Shown here: positions 1 to 10,086 of the stretch, piece by piece
How positions within the stretch are numbered: position 1 is the first letter of the stretch
How the letters are laid out: each line of letters starts with the position of its first letter
Origin: Paramacrobiotus richtersi
Taxonomy: Eukaryota > Tardigrada > Eutardigrada > Parachela > Macrobiotidae
Direction: 5' to 3'
DNA: 29,567 nucleotides
NCBI GenBank assembly: GCA_034698045.1
Contig: JAQGAU010000381.1
Location: 1-29,567 of the forward strand
The notes under the pieces: model-generated
Told to the model about the DNA's origin: nothing
Databases searched by the model: none
The model's input: only the letters and a program-made list of their open reading frames with translations
Translations under genes and position numbers: made by a program

Positions 1-150
1 GATGCCGTAGTGGTCGTATATACGCTCCGTGAGCTCCTTCTTGGTTCCGCCGCTTGGCTTTTTGATCAGTTTCAACAACGCTTTCATCTGTTCGACGGTC
101 TTGTACCGTTTTTTAAACTGTGATTTTGACAGAACGGACGGAGCGGACAT
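1..150 (-). CDS. SAP-like domain protein, N-terminus, runs off the left edge
   Basis: Reading leftward from an ATG at 150-148, 50 codons stay open to the window edge, so only the N-terminus is seen. Residues about 18-50 include TVEQMKALLKLI and GGTKKELTERIYDHYG. This is the helix, Gly-Thr-Lys turn, helix pattern of SAP domains (leucine-rich first helix, then GTK-x-x-L-x-x-RI). SAP domains bind DNA or RNA in chromatin proteins, and they also occur in some mobile-element and viral proteins. The start is supported by a TATA box and initiator upstream and by the absence of any ATG in the inferred 126-base leader. The short basic segment before the domain (KSQFKKRYK) fits a nucleic-acid-binding protein. 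The rest of the protein is outside the window, so its function is open. Confidence 0.5.
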   Translation of the reverse strand, partial: MSAPSVLSKSQFKKRYKTVEQMKALLKLIKKPSGGTKKELTERIYDHYGI

Positions 151-213
151 TTCTACTCAGTGACGTGACCCTTACGTAAAATCTACGTAGTAACAAAAAA
201 CTTTTCGAAGTTG

Positions 214-270
214 CGAGAAGAAAAAATTTCACGCACCGAGAAGAAAAAACTTGCAATTGAATTCACGCAC
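214..270 (-). repeat. Two-copy tandem repeat in the leader of the SAP-like gene
   Basis: On the plus strand 214-236 reads CGAGAAGAAAAAA, a short joint, then TTCACGCAC. 237-270 repeats both blocks with an 11-base insertion between them. On the transcribed strand this gives two pyrimidine-rich TTTTTTCTTCTCG blocks in the inferred 5' leader. A further near-repeat, TACGTAAAATCTACGTA, lies at 172-188. Confidence 0.7.
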
Positions 271-816
271 AGAGCTGAGACAGGCTGGAACAGTACTTAT
301 ATAGAGTCGAACAGGACATGCTTGACCCGGAACCGTCACCATTATCTCCAAAGTAATAATCAGATTTAGCCAAATCTTTTGCATAAAATTATAGCGATTT
401 TTCCTGAACCACCCTTCATTATCCCGAAATTCTTCCGCTGATTTAATCTGATCGATTTTTTGATACACACGAGTTTTCAAAATTCGAACATTTTTTAAGC
501 TAACCTCATCATTTTCCAGAAGTGATTTACCAGACTGTCTATATCTTCGACGCAAAATACGGTTGATTTCCCGAACAAGGCTAAATTTTTGCTTATGCAG
601 TTCATTTATGACACACTCTTTGAGACCTTTACTGAAAACTTTTCCTTTAAAGAACTCGCATTTTAAAACGTGCGTGGCCTATTCAGCCAAACCATATGTA
701 AAAAATTCCATAATCTCATGTGGTGCCCATATACCCAGTTGAGAAGAAGATATTAACTGATTAGCGAAATCGCCTAGAAAATTCTGAAAGCGAGTCTGTG
801 CGGCTTCGGGAAACAT
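229..816 (-). pseudogene. Unrecognised open frame with one in-frame TAG
   Basis: From an ATG at 816-814 one frame stays open on the minus strand to the stop at 229, except for a single TAG at 681-679 after 45 codons. The stretch is about 195 codons. Before the TAG it reads as a normal soluble domain (for example FQNFLGDFANQLISS and WAPHEIMEFFTYGLAE). After it there is a basic helical segment (VREINRILRRRYRQSGKSLL, then KKNVRILKTRVYQKIDQI-like). The same amino-acid style on both sides of the stop suggests one gene with a nonsense change. A possible splice acceptor, AAAATTTAG, sits just upstream of the ATG. The last 25 or so codons overlap the TATA/initiator of the next gene and may not be coding. 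I do not recognise the family. Confidence 0.35.
273..303 (-). promoter_or_regulatory. TATA box plus initiator for the SAP-like gene
   Basis: On the minus strand TATATAAG occupies 303-296, and TCAGCT, an arthropod-like initiator, occupies 278-273. The distance from the first T of the TATA box to the initiator A (276) is 27 bases, which is canonical RNA polymerase II spacing. The next ATG downstream is the SAP-like start at 150. The motifs lie inside the 3' part of the interrupted open frame at 229-816. That either shortens the true extent of that frame or shows a promoter evolved over decayed coding DNA. Confidence 0.45.
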
Positions 817-2471
817 TTGCCATTGTGGAGACTAAATTTTAGAGCGGGACGAATTACAGGAGACAGTTACAGAAATATCGACATATACGATACGAAAAAC
901 CATATCATGAAGCTGTTTGGTGAGCCGGTTCTCCTGATCGAATGGAATGGGCGGTGTGAGATTTCTCGCACCTACGTAAGGGGTAGCAGGTGTTACTGAC
1001 ATGGTGTTCCAAAATAATCTTTCAAAAACTGGATGGAATAATGAGAGAATTCCACGAGGAAAACGTCAGGTTTCGTAACAAATACCGCTATGTACAATGG
1101 TGCACATTGAGACAGGGACGTGAATCCCTGTCGACGAACCTGAAAAGGGAAGACAGATGCCCGATCGTACTGGGCTCTGTCTGACGAACAAAACAACAGA
1201 AAATGCCAGCTGAGGCAATAAAGGACTCTTTATTGCTAAGCTGCGCAGCACAAAACAAAGAAAGAACACTCTAGAGGGGAAACTCTCTAGGGAAGAACAG
1301 GGAGCCAGAAATATGATGTGCACTGCGCATCAATCACATCAACCCTAAATGCGGATCTGGCAAACCATGCTGGATACCGCAACTGACGAACGCGTAGGCG
1401 TAGGCGGAGCGCAGCGTAGGCGAAGACGCAGCGCCACCTGCAATGCAGCCACACGAGCCGCCGCAACCAGGCGGTAGCGGTCTCGTCACAACATGGCAAG
1501 TCAAGCGATCAGCTCAGAGCTGCGTCTTGAACTGAGCTGCGGCTTGAACTCAAGCTATATCGCATATCGCAGCATCCCAGAACATGATTTGTTTGCGAAT
1601 CATGTTCGCAAACCTCATCCTAGGGGCTCCATCAGACCGCTTTCTATTTCCGCCAACGAAATTCTCTGGCTCATGATAAGCTTCCACCCCTGCGCCACAC
1701 AACGACCGACTAATGCCGTTTACGCCATTATCACGCTGCTTCCGCATCGCACTAGCCCTTCTACACGACAATCCATGAACGTCATCCTCTGAAACGAGTT
1801 TTCAGCTATAATTGCACGAATTTGCTCTATCAACTTTGCACATTCCAAGGCACATTTCCACTACAATCCGAAAACTCTGATACTTGAACAATATTTCGGA
1901 AAATCAATGCAGAGCATTTCGTCATGCCCCGACGTATTTCGAACAAACGGTCTCAACCCGATTTTCTTTTTGGACTGACGCCTGCGGTTTCTTACAAGGA
2001 CCGCACAGCACTAGTTTGGTTTCCCACAAGGCAGTGGTAATTTTACTAATTGTATCAGTTGTCTGCGAATCTCTCTGTGCTGTCGTACGTCAACCAATAC
2101 AGCTTTCGGGAACTTAGATCGCAAAATTTTTAAGAATTCAGGCATGCCCCGGTTTAATGCAACTCCGCGCAGTGTTTTTCTGCTGCAATTAGCCTTCACC
2201 AGTTGAGGGTGCACACTTGCGCAGCCTATTGTTCCAAAGCGCATGCAGTGCAGGTTTTCTCCTGTAGAGTTCTATGTTGTGTGTGGGGTCTGTAACTGGG
2301 TTCCATTTCTCCGAAAAATGCACCAATATGCTCAAACAATAGAGAAAACATTTTGGTTAGTAGTCCCAACTACTACCTTAAATTATTGGTTTGAAAGGAA
2401 AACACTGTGACCGTTTTTAATTAAGGTGGAGTGACTAGTGGAAATTCAAACTTGGGTATTTAGCCTATTGT
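817..2471. other. No convincing gene; short GCGTAGGC-type repeats
   Basis: Open frames here (for example 1493-1792 plus and 2011-2244 minus) are short, have no recognisable motifs and are contradicted by equally long frames on the other strand. 1391-1433 holds an imperfect repeat of GCGTAGGC / GCGCAGCG. 1212-1242 has a small hairpin around GCAATAAAG and CTTTATTGC, and 1270-1292 another around CTCTAGAG and CTCTCTAG. I see nothing else. Confidence 0.4.
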
Positions 2472-2742
2472 GTGAAGGACAGTTTGTTGTACGCCGCTCA
2501 ACAGGCAGAAAACTGGAAGCGTTGTCATTACTCCAGTCTGGAGCAGCGTGGTTATTTGTTTTACCATTTAGCTGTCGAGACCCTTGGAACTCTCGGTGCG
2601 GCCTTCGTCGAATTGATTCAGTTCCTGGGAAGGAAGATCCGCACGCTGACAGGGGAGCCTCGCTCGACCTCATTTATTAGAAGCTGTTTTGGGTTAGCGT
2701 TTGTTAAAGGCGACGCTGCCGCTGTTCTGGGCATTTGCCGTC
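2472..2742 (+). pseudogene. LINE polymerase C-terminal tail, fragment 1
   Basis: The plus frame carries LAVETLGTLG, then LGRKIRTLTGEPRSTSFI, then AFVKGDAAAVLGI. This matches the tail found downstream of the reverse transcriptase in one broad group of invertebrate LINEs: P-x-A-x-E-T-x-G-x-G, LGRRI-x-x-x-TGDPR-x-x-x-FL, QR-x-S-x-A-x-QRGNA-x-x-VLGT. In intact members this region follows the polymerase and ends the protein. The usual QR and RGN residues are changed (SCFGL, KGDA), so it is decayed. About 90 codons remain, and no reverse-transcriptase core is visible upstream. Translation past 2742 continues to 2900 but becomes a hydrophobic string typical of translated 3' noncoding DNA. Family assignment is from memory of the motif. 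Confidence 0.6.
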
Positions 2743-2900
2743 TGTTTCTCGTACTAATCGTGGTGGACGTGGTGATGCTTGTTGTTTTTTTGAAATTTGA
2801 CTTTTACCTTGTAGTGTCTTTTTATGTGCCTGTGCACTTGTTTTTTGTGTCGAAAGCGAGCTCACTCAGTTCGCTCGAATCTTATTTTAGTGAAAACTGA

Positions 2901-3930
2901 TCTCGCTCGGCTCGCTCAATGTAAAATCATGCTGTACGACAACGATGTTGAGCAATAATTGCGATAGGTAAATAACAACAAAGTAACTGTCACACTCAAC
3001 GAAACAGCGCTCTCACGTCACTTGAGATGACTGTCTAGAAACAACATATCGTCGAATCTTGTCAGCTCTGACAATATGGCGTTCACTGTCAACAATAGAC
3101 CCATCCAAACTGCACAGCCGCTCTAGCGGAGTGTTCGTAGCTGGCACCACCAAAACGTGTTTAGCCAAGTCAGAAAGGCCAGAAAATCTGATTTTTTCGT
3201 TTTCCCATTACTGCGACAAGGACAAGTTCTTGTTCGTAACAGGAGCTGTCAAATAAACAAAGTCTTCGTCGCCTATGCTGGTTGGCGTATGCTAAAACTG
3301 ATCGTGGAGCCCGGTCTGTTACCCTGGTGCCGAGTAGGTAGATGGTCCTGCTTCCTCAGTAGTCGCAAATATTGTCATTGGAAGTCCTGTCCTCACTAAA
3401 GTGCTTTGCGGTGTGCATCTGTCAACATTATCGAAAGCTTCGTCTTTGGATCGAGGAAGCAAGCAGTCTTCTGAAAAACTTCCAGTAAGAAAATTTCTTT
3501 TGGAGGAAAGTGTTCATGCGCTTTGCCAGGGTGGAAACGCTGGGGCTTTCAAACGGAAACCTTTCTAAATACCGCCGCAACAGAAAGAATTCAGCACGCA
3601 CTTCTGTAGTGTCGGCTCACAAGACGCGCTAAATTCGTTCGTAGCGTCACTAAATGGCGTTAGAGGTGCCATTATATCCTAAAGCAGTGACTTAGGACCA
3701 GGAAAAAATTCCGTGCAACTCAGGCCATCATCTCTCCGTCTCTGTAAAACAGCACGAACAGGCTCGTATTGATCAACAATACTGTGCAGCATATCAAGTG
3801 ACGGAATGACACTGTTGCAACTGCAGATGAACGCAGACTACAAAAGCGGGCTTGTTATAACCTACTGCATGTTTCGAATTCCATCTTATCTCACAATCCT
3901 GCTTCATAGTACCTGCCAACTATTCATAAG
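2901..3930. other. No gene recognised
   Basis: Only short frames without motifs are present. At 2858-2918 GCTCGCTC-type direct repeats flank the end of the LINE-derived fragment. No repeats shared with the rest of the window were seen. Confidence 0.35.
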
Positions 3931-4137
3931 ACCAGCTTGCTTGAACAATGTTACAAGGGCCGGAGCTCTGTCTACGGCATCCAGGACGACACGACATACG
4001 GGTGGAGGCGTTATTATCTTGAATGGCCTTGCGGAGCAGCGGATTACTTTGAACCTCCACAGCAGATACCGCTAAAACCCGCTACAACCTCAACAACCAC
4101 TTCAGGTCCGCTGTCGGACGTTAAATCACTCATTTAG
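3931..4137 (+). CDS. Possible terminal exon of an orphan secreted or membrane protein
   Basis: After a possible acceptor (TATTCATAAG ending at 3930) a frame of 68 codons runs to TAG at 4135-4137. It contains a Cys-Tyr rich part (QCYKGRSSVYGIQDD, GWRRYYLEWPCGAADYF) and then a Pro/Thr/Ser-rich tail (EPPQQIPLKPATTSTTTSG). The composition looks like the end of an extracellular protein. No upstream exon with matching phase was located and no family is recognised. The call rests on composition and one splice-like site, so it is tentative. Confidence 0.22.
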   Translation, partial: TSLLEQCYKGRSSVYGIQDDTTYGWRRYYLEWPCGAADYFEPPQQIPLKPATTSTTTSGPLSDVKSLI

Positions 4138-4944
4138 GAGAGATTTCATATCGCTTTCAGATTGTAAAACAACGGAACATTTCCTAGAAGCGGTACTTCG
4201 ATCGGTACCATAAGTAGATTACAGCTGTTATTAGGCCCTAAGTTGGATACCCCCCCGTGGTGAGCGCTCACCTTACGCATTACAGTACTGCGCAAAGTCT
4301 ACTGCTACTGCAGCAGGAAAGTTGTTCAATTGAGGGCCAGCAACGTGCACTTATCGAACTATGGCACAGGTCGAAGTATTCCACAGACAAACTGCTTAAC
4401 AGTTTGCCAGTTAGGCTATGCGTGCCTTTCGGCGCCTGGTAAATGCACACAAAAGCGGCCATACTGGGAACGCCGTCCGACTTTCGCTACCGGCTAGTGC
4501 GTGAAATCCCGATGTTGTGCGCAATAGCGCCATTTTTCGTGCCATTTTATCGGGCGCGTGTTGCTGCAATTTTCTATACCGTTGCGCGTCGAAGTGCCAA
4601 CAAGCCAGCCGCAGTTCGGTGGAACTGGGTACTGGACGTTGCAGAATGCCGCACAGAAGTTTGGCTCAGTAAAAAATCTGCGGCAGCTCGGTAGTTCGAG
4701 ACGTCCCGCTTAGCTCGCTCGCTTGATAATCTCTCGAGCCGCAAGGGCTCGTGAGCCGGGATGAGACTCATGGTTAGCGCAGGCCTCTGTGCAACGGTCG
4801 GTGCCATTTTCGTAGAAAGTTTTAATAGTGTGCCAATGCGCATATTTTATTAGAAATTGGTTCGACAGGGTGCCTCTGGGCAGAGCTGATCGAGATCGAT
4901 CTTGTAATCTGATAACATTGTATGAATGTTGTATACTGCTTACC
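4138..4944. other. No gene recognised
   Basis: Short overlapping frames on both strands have no motif support. There is a small GAGCC/GGCTC hairpin near 4735-4755. The right end merges into LINE-derived sequence at about 4945. Confidence 0.35.
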
Positions 4945-5526
4945 TCCGTGTAGTGGCAACATGTAAGCACAACCGCTGGTTGAGTTGTAAACGTAGCAAA
5001 GGCCGCCACCCGAGGCACTCGGCACTGAATGACGTTGTTCGTCGCGCCCTAGTTTCGGCAAATGTTCCAGCAATACGGGAACCCCCCGGTCTGGACAGGG
5101 GCGATGGTAAGCGTCCGGATGGACTGACCCTGATGCCCTGGAAATCCGGCATGCCTCTCGTCTGGGATGTGACGGTTGCGGATACTTTTGCTGTTTCATA
5201 CATTGCTCGTACCTCTTCAACCTGCGGAGCAGCCGCTGACCAGCGAGAGCGAGAAAAGGAAACGCGATACACCGCTCTCTCGACCGGACCGCTATATAGT
5301 CCAACCAGTTGCCTTTGAGACGATGGTAAGTTGGGGGACGCAAGCAAAGTCGTTTCTAAAGGAACTTGGACGCAGAATCCGTGAGAACAATGGGAATCCT
5401 CGGACAATGGAATTCCTTCGTCAACGGATAAGTGTTGAAATCCGGCGAGGGAATGTAATCTGCGTTTTGGGGACTGTTGACACAAGCAAGGAACTGGAAG
5501 ACGTATTCCTGTGTTTTAACGTCTGA
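4945..5526 (+). pseudogene. LINE polymerase C-terminal tail, fragment 2, one frameshift
   Basis: Frame A (about 4945-5290) reads CKHNRW, LSCKRSKGRHPRHSALNDVV, then DGKRPDGLTLMPW and VWDVTVADTFAVSYIA. Frame B (about 5280-5526) continues with VQPVAFETM, LKELGRRIRENNGNPRTMEF and LRQRISVEIRRGNVICVLGT, then stops. Together these are the ordered blocks that follow the reverse transcriptase in one invertebrate LINE group: a Cys/His patch, GKRPDG-x-T-x-x-PW, WDVTV-x-DT, then the GRRI and RQR-x-S-x-x-x-RGN blocks. A one-base shift near 5280 separates the two halves. A few residues are missing between HNRW and LSCKRS. It belongs to the same broad group as the 2472-2742 fragment but is better preserved. 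The reverse-transcriptase core is absent, consistent with 5' truncation. Confidence 0.75.
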
Positions 5527-5805
5527 CTGCAGTGATTGTTGTACGCAGTTTTCTTTAGCGTATCTCACTGGAATTGTTGTTTATGGTTTTGCGTGTTGTC
5601 GCTCGAGTGAAAAAGTCATGCTATTAAAAAGTATTGGACCGCTGGTTTACCGGAATAATCCTTTAACAGTTTCACAACCACTAAAAAATGGCGACATCAC
5701 TACCACTATCGAAGCCAGTCAATTATTTATCACCAAATCCATTAGCAGCATGATAAGAAAATGCTCTCATTGTGTCAAAAACACAAAAGTGAATCGATTT
5801 TGTAG

Positions 5806-6199
5806 TGCGCTCAACTGAGGAAGGACGACAACTGGAATGCTTTAATGAAGATCGGACACTTGTTGTATCTTCGCTTGAAAGCAAAATCGGTATCTGAAAT
5901 CAAGCGTTGCAATGCGCTGCGCTTTGAAATGGACAAGGGTCAGACTGCGAAGTGGAAGAACGTGTCTGACTGGTTTTGCTCGCAATGTCCCGGTGTCATT
6001 GGAGAGAATGACCCATGCTATGGAGAGGTAAGCTCTAGAGTACATTACTAAAGGCATGTTTTGGGCACTGACGCCTGATACTTGCCAGCTTCAAATGATT
6101 GCTGCTGCTCTATTGATATCACAAAATACGTTCTCAGAGCGGTACGCCAAAAGTCGACTAGACGTTTTCCCACAAAGACATAATTTATCCTTTTTTTGA
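5806..6199 (+). CDS. Two-exon orphan gene model
   Basis: Exon one is 5806-6027: the acceptor TCGATTTTGTAG ends at 5805 and the donor GAGAG|GTAAGCT follows. It encodes 74 residues including SVSEIKRCNALRFEMDKGQT and SDWFCSQCPGVIGENDPCYG, with Cys spacing C-x2-C-x9-C. The 61-base intron 6028-6088 has branch-like TTACTAA and CACTGAC and ends CTTGCCAG. Exon two, 6089-6199, continues in phase 0 (LQMIAAALLISQNTFSERYA) to TGA. Phase continuity and good splice sites support it. Upstream exons and a start codon were not identified, and the family is unknown. A rival minus-strand frame of 118 codons (6091-6447) overlaps exon two, so the strand is not certain. Confidence 0.35.
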
Positions 6200-8332
6200 A
6201 AATCCCCACATTTACTCAGACATCCCTGTGCGGAACTTTGAAATAGGATTCTTTGCAGTCGTCCTTTTATTCGTTTGTATTCGTAAGGCGCAGCAAAACG
6301 ATGCGACAAATACTTGACAAATTTTCCTGGTCCCACAATACCACATTCGATCATATAATCATATAAGAAAAACCTTCGGCTACCGTCTCTGAGTTTTTTG
6401 AGATCATGATGTAAACCAATTCGAAAGTATGCTATTCTGCTTTGCACATGCTGCTTTAAAATGGTTTTGTTGACCGCACCCTTTCCGTTTTGAGTGCTGC
6501 TCTTCGTTATTCGTTTCTGCGGTGAGTTCGGGAGTTCGTGAAAAATTTTTCTGTCGGTACGTTTGGTGGAATTTGTACAAAAACAACAAAAACCGTTTTC
6601 TATGTTTGAATTACCAGATCATTTTATTACGAATTATTTTTTGTATTTCAACGTCTCTGAGGGCCAGAGTTCCATACGGCAAAAATTTTTCCCACTGCGG
6701 TCTCTTCGCATTAAACATCTGGGAACAGGTCGGTTTATGGTGTAGTTTTGATTATTTTGTTCAGATCCGCGGTGTGTGTTTTTAAACCATTTTTTGGTTT
6801 GGTGAGGCAGACTGAGTCGGCGGATGTTCAACACCAGCGTCAGGGCATGAGCATTACAGACTGTCAGTGCGGGTCTCGAGTTCTAAGCGAATCCAGCTAT
6901 GATACGTGGGCGTGGCTAAACGAAGATATGGTTCGCGAAGATACCTACATGATGTAGTTACGGCCCTGTTTCTTCTGCTAAGGCACGCACACGTGCCGCA
7001 TCTACCTCTACTTCGAACTCGAGACCCACCCTTAAAGTAAAATATGTTAAGTATACTGTAAGTATCACTTTCATAGTTCTTTAGTTGTTTTGTAAATCTG
7101 TGTTGTAAGCCTCGTAACCCTGGTTATGTGGAAATACGCTGACAAATCCCGCAATTTTCTGTCAGACTTTAGTTGCAGAATGATCTTCCATACTTGCGTT
7201 AACAATGTTGTAACAATCATCATATACTCAGCAGAAAAGCACGATCAACTGTTAGCCAAACTACAGACAAGGCGTAACAGTTCCTTCCATCTCACAACGC
7301 TTATCAGCTTGTGAACAGCGCATTCCTGCTAGAACATTGCCTCAATTCTCAGAGAGGAAATAAACCACCATACAGAGCAATTTATTATGCGTAAGCACTT
7401 GATCTGCTGATGTTGCGTCGTAGTCGGCTAGCCGGCAGAGTAGCAGCTGGCGCATGTGGTATATGCGGCCGGCGCGTGCAGCGTGTTCTCGTGTTATTCA
7501 CGCTTACAGTGTGAAAACGTAAATGAGTTTGAGCCTAAATCTTATACACCAAGACAGAAATCCTTGATTTTATTTTGCAATACATACTGATGTCATATTT
7601 CTCACTTTTGGACCAACAGCAAGCCCTTACGCAATTTGTTACGTTTCGGTTACTATAGGACTCTCAGTTGCGTGCTACGGTGCTTATGACCGCGGCTGTA
7701 GTGCTAATCCGCCTTATGCAGTAGAGGATTGAAGCGTACGTACAGGCGGTTTAAACAAGGAAGTAGTGAAAAAACTGTTACAGAAGTGATGCAGTCGGGC
7801 ACTGTTATGAGCCGTATACATGGTAAAACTATACGTACAAAGTGCAGATGCAGGCGGGCACTACAAAGTGCACAGCCAATGAAAAAATTCGAACGAGCCA
7901 ATCGGAAAGCTTAGAATTCTAGATCGAGTGCAGCCGAGTGACAAGTAGTCGCCACCAAGTGCGGTAGCGAATTCTATCGGTGAAGCATATAAACTGATGC
8001 GCGGATATGAGTCAGGTGTGCAATTTCGGTCCATCGACTGTTTTTCTGAATCCGCTTACCTTCGGCACACCTTACGTTTTTTGGACGTGGGACCCCCCTG
8101 GCCTTGTAGACAGAAAAAAACTGTATTTACTTGAAAGATCAAATTGTGGGAAAAAAACTGTCCGGAATTTTCCGGATTTACCAAAGTATTTTTTTTTAAC
8201 CATAGTCGCCTATGAGCAGAGTGGTGTAAGCTCCTCAGTAAACCCAGTCTGTGGCTGTGGCATTTCGCGAATTTGATTGGCTTTTTGTATAGTTCGACAG
8301 AGCGCAATAACAACTGATGGATGGGAAACCAA
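6200..8332. other. No gene recognised
   Basis: Frames in this stretch are short and motif-free (for example 7729-7914 plus, a basic 61-codon frame that starts at TTG). I see no transposon ends, no tRNA and no tandem arrays. Confidence 0.35.
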
Positions 8333-8395
8333 TATACTTCAACCAAGGCTACAGCATATGCTACATTTTGTACGTAACACCGAATATGCAACCCA
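8333..8395 (+). repeat. About 60-bp dispersed repeat, copy 1
   Basis: The block from TATACTTCAACCAAGGCT through CAGCATATGCT to ACCGAATATGCAACC recurs inverted at 10388-10455 with about six mismatches. It ends just where the left arm of the foldback element begins, overlapping it by about 10 bases. It may be the end of a larger element. Confidence 0.7.
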
Positions 8396-8990
8396 TGCCC
8401 CCAATGCTGTTGCTGCAGGAGAAAAGCATATTAACGTAGGGGGAATCATCGTTACCGCAGACAAGCCTTCGCAACGCTAGTCCATGTCTGGTTTTGTTGC
8501 ATCTGTCGAATTTGAAATGCTTCGCGTTGGTTTCATCGTGACTTTCTCTCGATTTTTTCTCTCGATGAACCAAAGGAAAGATAAAAAACTGCTAAGAATT
8601 ATGATACCAGATAAGTGCAGATTCATGGCAGTTTGAGAAACTACGGAGCGTTTCTGTTTAGCATGGATCCTTATGGCAAGAACTAGAACCATTGCAAGTT
8701 GCGTCTGTGCAAATGCACGGTATTTGCACACGCGTCAAATAGCCTAAAAGCTGCCATGAATCTGCACGGGTCTGTATCATAATTCTAAGCAGGTTTTTCG
8801 CTTTCTTTTGGTTCATCGGAAGAAAAAACTGAGTCACGATGAAACAAACGCGACGCGTTTCAAATTCGAGAAATGCAACCAAAACAGACGTGGACTAGCG
8901 TTGCGAAGGCTTGTCTGCGGTAACGGTGATTCCACCCTACGTTAATATGCTTTTCCCCTGCAGCAAAAGCATTGGTGGCATGGGCTGCAT
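8386..8990. mobile_element. Foldback element with roughly 245-bp arms
   Basis: The left arm 8386-8633 and right arm 8749-8990 are long imperfect inverted copies, starting ATGCA(A/G)CCCATGCC and ending near ATTCATGGCAG. The 115-base spacer holds its own hairpin, GTGCAAAT (8707-8714) against ATTTGCAC (8722-8729). No coding capacity is evident. Frames on either strand mirror each other because of the symmetry. This is the structure of a non-autonomous foldback or long-TIR element. A target duplication was not found, so the exact ends and superfamily are open. The right end lies about 65 bases from the decayed LINE ORF1. Confidence 0.75.
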
Positions 8991-9056
8991 CTGTGAAAAT
9001 TTAATGATGATTCGAGAATTGACAAGAGTCACATGGTAAACATATAAACAACGAGG

Positions 9057-10086
9057 CTATTCCAACAACAACACGTTACTGAGTCCCCTTTGGGGCGAAC
9101 ATCCATACACGCACCCCAATGTTCGGGGCCAGTTCTTAGTAGTGAACATTTTATCAGTGTGGTCGGCATAAGTACCAACTCGTGCGAACAAACTATTCTT
9201 ACGGCCGTTCTTAGCTGTATAAACAGACACAAATCTGACAACAATACCGTTAGACTCGATAACAGCTTTTAGATCTTCACCATATTTCCTCGGCTGTCTT
9301 GTGCAGGGTATTCTCCAGCAGGAGGAGGCCATGTAGACAGAAGTCTTTCTTGTCCTTTTCCGGTTTTGCTGGGCGTATCATCAACAACTTTGACGTAACA
9401 ATGTCTGTCGCGGAAGAGAAAGATGGCGACTCGCGTGTGCCACGCACGATTTCCTTTCTGGCAACTGTAGACCAAGTTCTCTCGCTGCTTGACGGTATGT
9501 GGTGGCAAGGTCTGTCGGAGCAGGGGGGAGACGTTTTTGGCTCGCGGGTGCTGGCTTCTACTGTCTCGCTCGGGGCTTTTTTCTCAGAAGTCATCAGACT
9601 CGGCCATGATCTCTCGCTGTACGACAGTTTTTGAGGGGGAGGACTGTCGAAGCAGAGAGTAGACGATTTCAGCTCGGGAGTAGACGAACCCAGATGGCTG
9701 GGAGCGGGAGACTCAATTGTAGCTGCAAGAACTGGGGCAGCGGACACCACGGATTTTTGCAGTATTTCAAGGGAAGCCCTAAGTTCGTCTGTTTGATTTT
9801 CTGTCAGCCTGGCCTCGAGAACGGAGACGCGGATCTTGAGGATCTTGTTCTCCTTCTCGACTGCCTCAACGTCTGGCTGGATTTCTTTCACGTAATAGCT
9901 GTGAGTATTGTCCAGGTTGTCCGCAACCATTATCGCCATCTTTCGGAGGAACGGAATCAATTTGGCAAAGGACCATTGTCCGGAAGATGGGTTGTCAGGG
10001 AAGAAATCTCGGAAGGCGTATACTGAAATCTTTGGATCGTCAAGGCTGACTGACAGCTTTTCGTCAAGGCTAACTGTGGTTGCCAT
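9057..10086 (-). pseudogene. LINE ORF1-like protein (coiled coil plus RRM-like end), frameshifted
   Basis: A 269-codon frame starts at ATG 10086-10084. Residues about 66-110 form a heptad-like coiled coil (EAVEKENKILKIRVSVLEAR). Residues about 120-225 are a Ser/Pro/Thr-rich linker. The end (KKDFCLHGLLL, NTLHKTAEEI) looks like the first strand and helix of an RRM-like fold. A one-base shift near 9283 moves into the next frame, which continues EDLKAVIESNGIVVRFVSVY and TAKNGRKNSLFARVGTYADH, then after another shift GVRVWMFAP. Coiled coil, linker and RRM-like module in that order are typical of ORF1 proteins of LINEs, which coat the element RNA. A second copy at the right edge of the window shows that it is repetitive. 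It could instead be a retrotransposon gag or a captured host protein. Confidence 0.55.

Noticed and set aside
2743..2900. Hydrophobic C-terminal extension of the LINE fragment, looking like membrane segments
   Set aside because: It lies beyond the normal end of the family and is T-rich, as expected of translated 3' noncoding DNA.
5316..5332. Splice donor ACGATG|GTAAGTTG
   Set aside because: The LINE frame reads straight through it (AFETMVSWGTQA), so the match is coincidental.
4822..5343. 173-codon minus-strand frame, among the longest in the window
   Set aside because: It is the antisense shadow of the LINE polymerase tail, whose plus-strand motifs are clear.
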